64,000 nt of DNA, from contig OX344763.1 of assembly GCA_947034895.1 (NCBI GenBank), positions 15,655,001-15,719,000 of the forward strand. The letters run 5' to 3'. The position numbers and the translations under genes are program-made. Each line of letters starts with the position of its first letter. Position 1 is the first letter of the stretch. Under the pieces are notes generated by a model. The model did no database searches. It was not told the origin of the DNA and saw nothing but the letters and a program-made list of their open reading frames with translations. Positions 54,443-64,000 of this stretch are shown one piece after another. The DNA comes from Rhytidiadelphus loreus. Lineage: Eukaryota > Streptophyta > Bryopsida > Hypnales > Hylocomiaceae.

Positions 54443-56594
54443 AAGCTCCTATACAATTGTTGTTGCCTTCAGCTGCTTCATGTTCTTTGTCAGGACAACT
54501 ATCTAGACGTGTCTGTTGTGTAAATCCTTCGTTTTCATCACCGTCTTCATCAACAAAGTACTGGCTACAGTTTGGAAGGTCCACATGTACCTCTTCGAAA
54601 ATTTCTTGTAATTTCCATTTCTGTAATTGAAATTTCTTAGTCACTGTGCTTGGGCTGCCTTCAAAACCTGCATGATGTTTTCCTTTTCTGCTACCATTGG
54701 CCTCACTAGGTCCCATTTTAGAGTCCATGGCAGTTGCATTGATAGGAAAAATCCCAATCACTTGAAATCCCCTAATTATATTCTCCTTAGATAAGGCTCT
54801 TTTTAGTGCACATGCAACCCACTGAGTAAGGTCTTCCTTCATTGGAATCTGACCACTGTGACCTAGTGTCCATTTATCCCTGTAAGCTCTGAAACATAAT
54901 TTGAAAGTCTTCAAGCAAGTAACATCCAATGGCTGCAGAGCGTGGGATGTGTGAGATGGAAAAGTCAGAAGATCTAAGCCCCTTCTCATAGCAATTCGGA
55001 TGACTTCCAAAGTCACATGGGATTTATGTCCGTCCATAATAAGCAGATGCCTATTAGTTGGAGAAATTCCATACAATTTTGTAACATTGCGTAGGAAGTG
55101 CTTCTTCCATTCTGTGAATAGGGAATTTGTCATCCATGCTTTACTCTGCATTGCCATGCCAGCTCCTTTTTCACCCGTTTTCTTCAGGTAATTTCTTACT
55201 CTTCTCTTTCCTTTGAAGATGAAGAAGTTAGGAATCTTTTCTCCTCTTGCATTTATGCAACAAAGCACTGACAACCATTCTCTTTGGTCAGGAGTAACCT
55301 TGTGAACAGTTCTTGATCCTTTCTTGGCAATCACAAATCCACCCCCATCTTTTCTTGCTTGAGCACCACTCTCATCGCAGTTCCAGATGTGTTGGGGTTC
55401 ATAGTTGTGAATGTCATACAACTTTTTCAAATTGTTGTAGAAAGTTCCCACTGCTTCAGGACACAAGTTTTTAGCCCTCTTTTGCTCTAGGGCTTGTGTT
55501 TTTCTTATTGCTAACTCTGGATGTCTATTTTTGAAGCATTTTACCCGACCTGGCCCAGGCACCCCATCTTTGAAAGGGGTCGCTCTTCCTTGAGTTAGTA
55601 TCCCCACCTTTTCCGTCAATTGTCCTATAGTTAAAGGGAATCCAAGATTTTGCATTTTCAGCAAGTACTGCACCAATTGTTCTTCTTCTCCAGTAGTGAG
55701 AACCCCTCTTTTTCCCCTCTGTCTTTGCATGGTGGTGCCATAAAAGTGACCTCTCAATGTAGAAACAGAAATTGCATTATCCCTTGCAGCTTGTCTAGTA
55801 GGAACACCGTCCTCTATATCAGAAAGGGCACACTCTAATTGTCCATTACTCCAATTCCCATTTTTGTTTGTTTTCTATGAACTTTTCAAGCTGGTAGGTG
55901 CAGCAGAGGGTTGTACAGTAAAAACTTTGTGAGGACCCCTACCTGGATTAGCGTTTGACGTCGAGCCATGCCTCAGTTGTGAGTCGCTTCGAAGCCTACG
56001 CCTCCCATGTCCTTCCTCTGTGGTCGGTACTACGTCCCTCACTTTGCCACTATCAGAAGAACAAGGACTATGTCCATGTAGCTGTGGCTCGCCTTCACTA
56101 GGGTCTGGTGATGGAAATGAAACCCTATCTGTCATTTGCTCTGCCTCCCCTGCTTGGACGTTGTCAGCTATTGTGGGCCTTTGTTGTTGTTCTACTGCTG
56201 CTATCTCCCATGATTCCCGGCTTCCATTACGATGATGCACATGGGGCCGACCTAAACCATCAATGTGGCTTTCCTCATCTGTCACCATTTTTGACTCTGT
56301 AAGGAAACCCGTTGGACGTCAGAGTATTCTTTACTACTTAGCTAGCCCGTTGCAATGTGCTTGAGGTGCAGTAATAGGAATATCATCTTCCCTTTCAAAT
56401 CGGTCCATTTCTTGGAATGACAATCGTTCTTCCTCCTTTAGAGCCCAATCAAACAACTATGTATTCTGTTCCTCACCATAGTTCTCCTCATCTACTACAC
56501 AGAATTCAGATTCATTACTTCCCGAGCTCCTTGGCCTATGCCAACTATCTCCAACTATGTCACTCGTATCCTCTGAGTTGCTCGTTTCACTCAT
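54396..56594 (-). pseudogene. Pogo/CENP-B-type (DDE_1) transposase, apparently decayed
   Basis: Exon 1 is 56594-56477 and exon 2 starts at 56296, joined in phase by a GT/AG intron. Exon 2 stays open to 54396 except for one TAG at 55877-55875. Order of parts: an acidic N-terminal region, an HTH_psq-like segment (WSNGQLECALSDIEDG, TRQAARDNAISVSTL), a CENP-B-like HTH (VKCFKNRHPELAIRK), then the DDE_1 core. The core has Asp residues in IWNCDESG and LLIMDGHKSH, and a third in HALQPLDVTCLK. The reading shifts frame near 54430. A short intron could remove the TAG, but I found none in phase. Known plant relatives include Arabidopsis Lemi1. No terminal repeats found. Confidence 0.75.
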
Positions 56595-57480
56595 TTTCGT
56601 AGAACAAATGTGACCTCAACTCACTGAAATTTCTGACACTATCAATGTTTGTGCACTTTTAACTCTCTAAATTAGCCAAACTTCCTATTGTTTTGCAATT
56701 CTTTCAACTCTATAATGCTTCAAATTGTCTATGTGCACAACATGAAGAAACATGCCCAACACTCAAGTTATTGGATACAATTTTTTAATGTGATTTATTA
56801 AAGTTCATTTCTAAAATATATTTCTTTCCTTGCACTTTGTGAAATTGACGGCTAATACATGTTTAAGTATGCACTTATAATGTTAAATAGCTCAAGAGTT
56901 GGTACTGACCAGAATGTTTCTTGCTCTAAAAACAATCTATCATTTTCTGGGCCCTTTAAAAACCACGCACAATGCATCTTCAATGAATTCACTTCCCACC
57001 GTCAAAAACATCTTACTCCTTGCCTTTAACTGCACTTCACTTTTACATAAATTTTCCTTAAAAATCTTTAATACGCTAATACCACACATTACAATTACCT
57101 TTTACACCTCATGAATACTCTAAAACTATGCATGTACAACCGTCTTTCTCTAGTACAAACAATTATCTTCATATCAACATCTATTTGGACTATTCATAGC
57201 ACTTTTTTAGGGGCGGCTCTTAATGCCCAAACGCTTCTCTAGCCTCCTCCTATAGCTGAGACAAAAGAGGTAAGCAGTAGAAAGTCTGTTTGCACAAGTG
57301 TGGCACTCTCTAATGTACTCCAATGTGAATGAGCCACCAAAAGGCCTCCAAGTAAATGGAACAGGTGGTTCAGGCAAAGAAAATCAGATCTAGTACAATG
57401 AGCCACCCATCATGGATAGTTCAGATTAGTAAATTTGGTTTGATTACTAGGAAATCAATGTAAACCTACCAAATACCGTA

Positions 57481-58634
57481 GTACCTTATCAGATTTTGCA
57501 AAAATTGCCGAATAATTAATAAAATTTTGGATTTTCACTTCAACAATAAAAAAATATTTATTGGAAATTTCATCTTACATATAGTTTAATTTTGCAACAT
57601 TGGGCAGTTGTACCGTTTTTCAAGAAATATTGCAAACATGATTGTTTTCCTCCACTACTTGTTGCAAGTAATGATTTTTTTAATCCACTCCACATATGCA
57701 AGGACATTGAGTTGTTAGCAGCTCCAAGAGCAACTTACGAAGATGTGTGTGAAGTTGAGAAAGACAAGCTCTTTACACAAATTGGATGGTAGGAGGTAAA
57801 AACAACCCATGTGGGATATGTAAATGGTTAGGATTAGTAAGGGCTCAACCGCTCATAGTTAAGTTCTACTTTTTGATTATGAGCGGTCAAGCTCTCTCCT
57901 TCAAATTACCCCATGTCCTTTGAGAGTTCACGACGGACATGGATTTCATTATAAAAAAGACCTCTCCATTCGTCCTTCTCACAGAAGTTCAATAAAGAAT
58001 TTTCAAGTTTCCATCAAAAGAATTCTTGATGGTAGTTATTAGACTACACATTGAACATCTTGGTCACTTAACCCCTTTAGGATGTTAGCAAGTGTACGCT
58101 TTTGTATACTACGTCGTAAAATACAGTCTGACTCACATTAAAGTCTGAAATCTGAAAATGTGATAGTGCACAAGTTTCCATCAATAGATTAATAATTTTA
58201 TCCAAAATTTTGCACTTTTGTCTCACATCCCAAGACTTGAATTGAATTTCAGCAATTAATGAGAAGAATCACATGTTGAAAAAAAGAAGAGAAGCAATGA
58301 GCCATCCACTTACATTTGCCCACCTCAAACCATACAACAAAACACATTAAAGCTCACTACACATTTAATGAAAAGCAAAAACATTGGAAAGAGGACCCAA
58401 TTAAGGCAAGGCATACTGTATTGTATAAAAATTCGTAGGCTAGTTTGGGCTGCTAGTATCCTAAAGGGGTTAATTCTTGTTGAATTTTGTAGGATCCTTA
58501 AAATTGACATATTTCCATTGATTTCGGCAATTAGTGTTATTAGTTTTCAGGATTTTCGGCAATTATCATTATAATTTCATGAAATTACGATATCCTTAAA
58601 AAACAATTAATTTTTGCCGAACCTAATAAGGTAC
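57481..58634. mobile_element. TA-flanked element carrying a nested MITE
   Basis: The left end GTACCTTATCAGATTTTGC and the right end in reverse complement GTACCTTATTAGGTTCGGC match, then both continue CAAAAATT. TA lies on both sides (57479-57480, 58635-58636), as in Tc1/mariner or pogo elements. Removing the nested 406-bp element leaves about 750 bp without coding capacity. It might be mobilised by a pogo-type transposase like the one at 54-56 kb, but that is only suggested by proximity. Confidence 0.55.
58068..58473. mobile_element. piggyBac-like MITE (406 bp), best preserved
   Basis: The ends are TTAACCCCTTTAGGATGTTA and, reverse complemented, TTAACCCCTTTAGGATACTA. They are identical for 16 bp including TTAA and similar for about 7 more. 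It sits inside the older TA-flanked element, so it inserted later. Confidence 0.75.
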
Positions 58635-59996
58635 TATGATAGCTTCCAAATTAGATATTAATTGGGGCTAATCCCATATACAGATGGAATGTATAGTTAG
58701 ATACATGTCATTTGTCCAACAAATAGTAATTGGGGATTCATTAATCCTCACCAATAGAGACGTTTAGTTATACCCAACTGGTGACACCTAATGCTGTTGG
58801 TAATAAGAGATATTAACTAAACCCCTTAAGAGGTAGTTTAGTTGAAAATATTGATATAGAGAGAAATTAATCCCATTAATAGTACTCCTTTAATTGATTA
58901 ATAGAAATTAGATCTATAACTATGATCAAGCCATGGTACCAAAGAGATACAAGTTAGAAAGCCTTAACTAACATGTTGCCACACTTTGTCTAATATCATA
59001 AGATATTTGTCTATTGATTTTTGTATTCCATAACATGCCATATCTTCTCTAAAGATATGCGTTGGTGTATTAGAAGTATATTCAAGCTATCATTCTAGGA
59101 TAAAAGCTAGAATTATAAATCTAGAAAAAAAAATTAATTAATTTTAAATTTTAAATAAAAATAAAAATAATTATCCTAATATGGTAGTCTCTTAACCATA
59201 TCAATAGGTTGTGGGACGGAAGTCCCAAAGTTTGGAAATTCAGAGGAATGCATGGGAACTTATAGCCTTGTACACGAACTAAAATTCATCTAATGTATAG
59301 ATCAAATGCAATATATGGAGCAATATCAAAAGTTATGGTCATAGGCTTCAAGTATCTTAGAAGTGAAGTGGTAAAACTCCTAATGAATCAGGCAAAATTC
59401 TTTGTGTATGTTGTAAGTGACTACAATATTTTTCATTGGTGCCCTTGACATTTGTATTGACTTGAAGTAGATTTGATTCTTATTGTTTGCATTCACATTT
59501 GAGTTTAAACATTTAGAAATGGTGAACTTGTTACAATGTTGTGCCTATGAGTAGATTGCTTTGCAATGTTCCTCGATGCAATGTTTAGTACTCATCTACT
59601 ATGATTTTGTGTTGTTTTTAGATGGAGTTGGCAATGGCAAATTGTAATTTGAGAGAAGGAGACTATAGGGAGTATGAAGTGGAAATGATAAAAGTACAAG
59701 ACCATCTGCAGGTGTGTGTTCCTTTCACAAAGTGTACCTTCCTTTTGCATCACTAGTTCATGGTAGTGGATCAAATAGTGATTTTCTTGAGATGTAACTT
59801 TGTATTAGATTGTACTTCAAAGTAAGACATTATATAGTTTGAACAATCACCATTTTTTGTAACATCATTTGTATAAGTATAACATCTTTAGGCACTTTTG
59901 AATTGACCATGCTCTTTAAGGTAATGTAGTATAAATTTTACTTGGGAACAAAAACCCAAGGAATAACCTAGTGGTGGTTCTTTAGTTTGGGGAAAG

Positions 59997-62525
59997 GTCA
60001 AGTAGTCTATCGTTTTGTATCTAAGGTCACTTTTATGTAGGATTATCTCTCCATTCTATAAATTAATGTATAAAAATTCTTTCTTAATGTATTTGTGTGT
60101 GGTATGATTGTATTCACTGTCCTGACCTATACGAATAACAGTCCATAACCCATAGAAATATCTATAAACTTACGGTCACAGTCTTGTACTAGAATTTCTA
60201 ATGTCAAATAGTCCAAGGTATGTCAATTTGTCATGGCTCCTGTTCTATCGACTTAATCACATCCACAGTACATATATATAGATATATTTTTGGTGTATAT
60301 AAACACCCTTGTGTATTTCTTTAATTACTTCTTTAAGTTTAATTTATTGTCAATTGGTCCATTGGTCCAGTCACTGTTTACTTTAATCTAATTACTACTT
60401 ATGCAGGGATGCAAATATCAAAGTCTGTAATTGTCAAATTGTCTCAGTATGCAAAGGTTGAGAGTTTGTCCATTTATCATAGGACAGGTCAAATAGTCTT
60501 GTCGATTCTTCTTTTGAACCCTTTGTTCACAGTATGTCAATTAGACCAAGTTTCACAGTGCTCATTTGCTATTGAATCAACATCCTATTTGCTACTTTGT
60601 CAAATAGTCATTTGTCAATTGGTCTTGCTATACTAATGCATAGCTGAGTGTATAGTATCCGACAGATGGTCAATTCGTCCAAGATTTCACACAAACAATT
60701 ACAATTTCAACAAAGCTAACTGCTAATTGGTCAAATAGTCATGTGTCAAATAGACTTGCTTATGGTAGTACCTCAGGCAACCGTATGTGTGATGGTAGTC
60801 AATTTGGCCAATTTCCCACACAAGGTTAATACATAAATCACATACAAAGATTTCATACAGGGCAATTTGTCAATTGGGCCAAGTTCACAACATCAGATTA
60901 CAACAAGAGATACACAAGGAGTCTATACTATAACACAAGATTACGCTCCTTATACCTGCACTTAGTATTCTCACACAACTTGGTCAATTAGTCATCTCAA
61001 CTTTATCACCATACACGGACCATTCGTCTTACATTAATTTCCGTTAACTATATATCATCTTAATACAATTTTTCCAGACCATTTGACTACAACGACAACC
61101 AAACATAAATATTTATAGAAATGACTAATAGATTTTCTAACATGTACTGTTTATACCACTTGGCTATTAGTCCAGCAACCAGGGTCATACTGCCAATCAC
61201 TAGCTCAGTTTAATTAGCATGGTTTTAACATCAATCCCTGGTTCTCTAATGCTCACTAATCTTTTTATTTATTTGTCTCATAACACAATCACATAATACA
61301 GATATATTTCATTTACTGTCTAATTGACTTAGTCACAAAATAATATCCATAACTGACTATTAGACTTATCCATAAATCTGGGTAACCAATCACTGGTATC
61401 AAGAAACTTAGCCTTTGTCCAATAGACTTCAGATTTGAATAGAGCTGATCTTAATGCTTACTATAGGTCATTATCAATCACTGCTTAATTGACCTTACTG
61501 ATAATTTTGCCATACCCTGGCTCAGTTTATTTGACATACTTAGCACCAATCCCTGGTTGCTAATATTTGAGAATTTATTGTCTATTTGACCAAAGTTTAA
61601 CATAATCCAATCACTGGTTATATGCTTTACTGAATAAGTTCATTGACAATTTGACTATCCCCAAAGAATTAATTTGCCAATCACTGGCTCAAACTTAATT
61701 TATAATTTTAATCTTATAATATATCTCCACCTCATAATTAAGGAAACAGACTTATGACAAATCGACAACTAAACCAAACATAGCATTTCAATTACAAAAG
61801 AGTTAGTTAGTCACACTTACAGTCAATTTGTCTTCTGCTTTTCTCCGCAATTGCAGCTCCAGTCGAGTAGTCTTTCCGCTCCATCCGCAGACAACTTGAC
61901 CTCGATCCGCTCTCCTGCCTTGATCAGCTCCAGCGAGTTATCTTCCAGTCTCAACAATGGACCAATTGTCTTCGCTCAGCTCTCACTAATACAGTCAAAT
62001 TGTCACTCCTAGTTCTCACTGAACTTCGATCTATACTCCGATCAACAAAGCCACTCACTGGCACATAAGACAATTTGACCTACTTGCACAAATATACAAG
62101 ATCAATTGACAGGCTCTCTCACTTCTGCACAATTGTCTTAAAACAAGAAAATCTAAACAAAGCCAATTCTTGGCTAACATATACAAAACAATAACAAGAA
62201 CAGAAACAAAGCCAATCACTGGCTACACCAAGCATAAGACAAATAGACAAAAATCTGCATTAAAGCTTGAAGGAATACACAAGTATAAAAATCGGCAATG
62301 CAATCACTGCAAGCCTGAGAGAGAGCTGAAATTCAGTGGTCGATTAGTCTTTGTACTCTTTCTTGGCTGTAACTACTTACACTAATTGCTTGGTCTATTA
62401 GTCCTTAACTGACTGTAACTAACCGTTAACGGGTTGTCTAATAGTCATTTCGGTAACCACATGTCTATTTGTCCCAGTTCACACTCTGTTCTAGTTCTCG
62501 ATTAATTTTTACTTGTCTAATTGTC
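59997..62525. repeat. Field of dispersed 11-mers GWC-N5-GWC
   Basis: Thirty-two matches by eye, starting at 59997, 60203, 60222, 60349, 60357, 60433, 60488, 60536, 60599, 60614, 60669, 60730, 60745, 60983, 61018, 61077, 61318, 61355, 61417, 61580, 61645, 61756, 61822, 61890, 61960, 61994, 62069, 62238, 62393, 62436, 62463 and 62515. The core is usually HAWTN (for example GTCAAATAGTC, GACAATTTGAC). The word CCAATCACTGG and variants is interspersed (61193, 61386, 61606, 61677, 62212 and others). There is no fixed period and no open frame. Confidence 0.8.
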
Positions 62526-63306
62526 TCTTTTTCAAAAAGTATAAAATAAAAATAAAAATTCTATCTACAGGTAACAACCCTTGAACAAAGCTAAATCGAG
62601 TTTTGAATCTGAAACTATTCATTGTTGAATTATGTGGAAATCAACATAGAAATCTATAAAATAATTGCAACAATATAGTGTACAATTGTTACTACTGCAT
62701 TTCTATAAGTTAGTTTAAATTTCTTGTTGAATGAATGATGTGATGTTCTCAAATGCAGTATGAATGCATCAAAATAATTAGTGGTTTTTCATCAATAAAT
62801 TGATAATGTGACAAATTTTGTTTTAATGACAATTATTTTTGAAATGATATGCCATTGCACATCAAATCAATTGAGTCAAATACTATTTTAGTACACCATT
62901 TGCATTGTCTCCATTGCAATCATAAATCCAGATGAATTACATTATAGAAAATATGAAAATATGCAAAATCTCACAACCTTTACAATGAACTTTTGAAAAA
63001 TAACAACTTTGACCTCAAGTAAGCAAACCAAGTGCTTTTGGATGATAATTTACTGTTATTGAAGTTACTTACTTTTTAATGCATTTTTCAACTATTGATG
63101 AAATTCTTAATGATATTCTTAGGAATTCTTATGCAAGCTTGATGAAAAGATTTCATCCAAATAAGTAAATATTTCGTCTTTTCAATGACCAGTCCAACGA
63201 AGCTGTAATTCAGATTGTCCGCATTGAGAGCTTAATAGAGGAGGATGAATGAGCGAAGCGCTGGATCGTTGGATGCAACCCCAATGGTGCGATCGGGCCG
63301 TCGAAA

Positions 63307-63315
63307 TTTAGGGTT
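63307..63315 (+). promoter_or_regulatory. Telo-box in eS19 promoter
   Basis: TTTAGGGTT lies about 120 bp before the ATG, with a CGGGCC word nearby (about 63295). Telo-boxes together with GGGCC (site II) words are typical of plant ribosomal-protein promoters. Confidence 0.5.
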
Positions 63316-63433
63316 GGACGGGGAAAGGGTGAAAGCACGCATTGGGGCACCCTGACATTCCTTTTCGTCGTGTGAGTCTGCCTCTCGATCGAGCCACACC
63401 GTGTTGCAGGGCGCCCGACGTCGCATTGTCGCC

Positions 63434-64000
63434 ATGGCAAAGACCGTCAAAGATGTGTCTTCGCACGAGTTCGTGCGCAGTTATGCCGCTCATTTGAAGC
63501 GCTCCGGCAAGGTATAAGTCGATTGCAATTTTTTAGGGTTTATCTAAAACAATTAGGATGGAGATTTGTAAAGCGGAAGAGCTGGATAACTGAGTTAATT
63601 TAGTATTTGTAGTTTTCTCTACTCTCTTTGGGTTGGGTTTGGGGTACAGGTGATTAGGGTTTTAGGTTTAGGATGTGCGTACGTGCATTGGTGTTGAAGG
63701 TGGAAATCGGACTCTATTACGTGTTGTTTCTGCTGTTGGATTGAGTTATAGTCCGATCACGTGGAGATTGCAATCTTCCCGGGCAATGTACTCTCTATTG
63801 AGTGCGTTCGGTTGGGTCTGCGGTGCCAGTGACTAGGGTTTTGGGTTTAGAGCATTACTTCGGTAGTAGCTGCATTGGGAAATCTGAGGCCTTTACGTTT
63901 TTTCTGTGATTTTAGATTGAGGTACCAGTATGGGCCGATCTTGTGAAGACCGCAACCTTCAAGGAGTTGGCACCTTATGAAGCTGACTGGTACTACATCC
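63434..64000 (+). CDS. Ribosomal protein eS19 (cut by the window end)
   Basis: Component of the cytosolic small ribosomal subunit. Exon 1 is 63434-63511 ([20 protein letters not shown] then LKRSGK). Exon 2 starts at 63916 ([27 protein letters not shown]) and runs off the window. The junctions are AAG/GTATAAG and TTTTAG/ATTGAG, phase 0. The sequence matches the eS19 N-terminus, with about 54 of the usual about 145 residues visible. Intron 1 (404 bp) contains a tandem duplication that includes a decayed copy of the start of exon 2. Confidence 0.95.
63620..63965 (+). repeat. Tandem duplication in eS19 intron 1 including exon 2 start
   Basis: 63620-63788 and 63789 onward are direct copies (TACTCTCT, GTGA(T/C)TAGGGTTTT, GGGTTTAG, GTGCATTG/GCTGCATTG, TTACGT). 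The first copy has ATTGAGTTATAGTCCGATC at 63740, matching the true exon 2 start ATTGAGGTACCAGTATGGGC at 63916. The first copy lacks the AG acceptor. Confidence 0.75.

Larger units (their letters stand above)
56595..63433. other. Intergenic, MITEs and a short-motif field
   Basis: No gene recognised. It contains a TA-flanked element (57481-58634) with a nested TTAA element (58068-58473), a palindromic AACTAAACCCCTTAAGAGG site near 58815, and the motif field at 59997-62525. Confidence 0.6.

Noticed and set aside
58810..58845. AACTAAACCCCTTAAGAGG palindrome as a further TTAA element end
   Set aside because: CTAA instead of TTAA and no partner end nearby; its own palindrome explains the similarity.

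Overview
This is a nuclear window from a streptophyte plant. Several coding regions have plant-type introns. Two proteins look plastid-targeted (IPP isomerase, which has a serine-rich transit peptide, and a HAD phosphatase). There is a DUF639 protein, a family I know from land plants, and telo-box (AAACCCTAA) motifs sit near gene starts. The abundant, AT-rich, TE-dominated intergenic DNA and the mix of DNA transposons suggest a non-flowering lineage, but I cannot name the species.

Layout. 0-5.9 kb: AT-rich, with remnants of TTAA-flanked elements. 5.9-8.8 kb (-): 4-exon cytochrome P450 of the CYP72 clan. 10.8-16.3 kb (+): 10-exon DUF639 membrane protein, divergent from the P450. 20.2-22.2 kb (-): HAD-type phosphatase resembling the plastid riboflavin-pathway phosphatase PyrP2. 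25.5-29.1 kb (-): 9-exon alpha/beta-hydrolase lipase. 31-42 kb: repeat-rich, no gene seen. 42.2-44.7 kb (-): 6-exon isopentenyl-diphosphate isomerase with a TATA box. 45-52 kb: repeats, minisatellites and foldback elements. 52.1-53.6 kb: pyrimidine-rich tract broken by a 347-bp CACTA-like hairpin MITE. 53.7-56.6 kb (-): decayed pogo/CENP-B-type (DDE_1) transposase. 57-63 kb: nested MITEs, then a 2.5-kb field of an unexplained short motif. 63.4 kb to the end (+): ribosomal protein eS19, cut by the window edge. The genes are monocistronic housekeeping or metabolic genes. IPP isomerase (isoprenoids) and the P450 could share downstream metabolism, but nothing here shows it.

Most unusual signals: (1) 32 copies of an 11-mer GWC-N5-GWC spread over about 2.5 kb (59,997-62,525), mixed with copies of CCAATCACTGG. 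(2) A family of elements bounded by TTAA + CCCYTWARGG termini, the hallmark of the piggyBac superfamily, which is rarely described in plants. (3) Local tandem amplification at first-exon/first-intron boundaries in several genes, clearest in IPP isomerase (about 8 units of 63 bp) and eS19. Exon joins were made by eye from GT/AG sites, reading phase and family conservation. No alignment or search was run.
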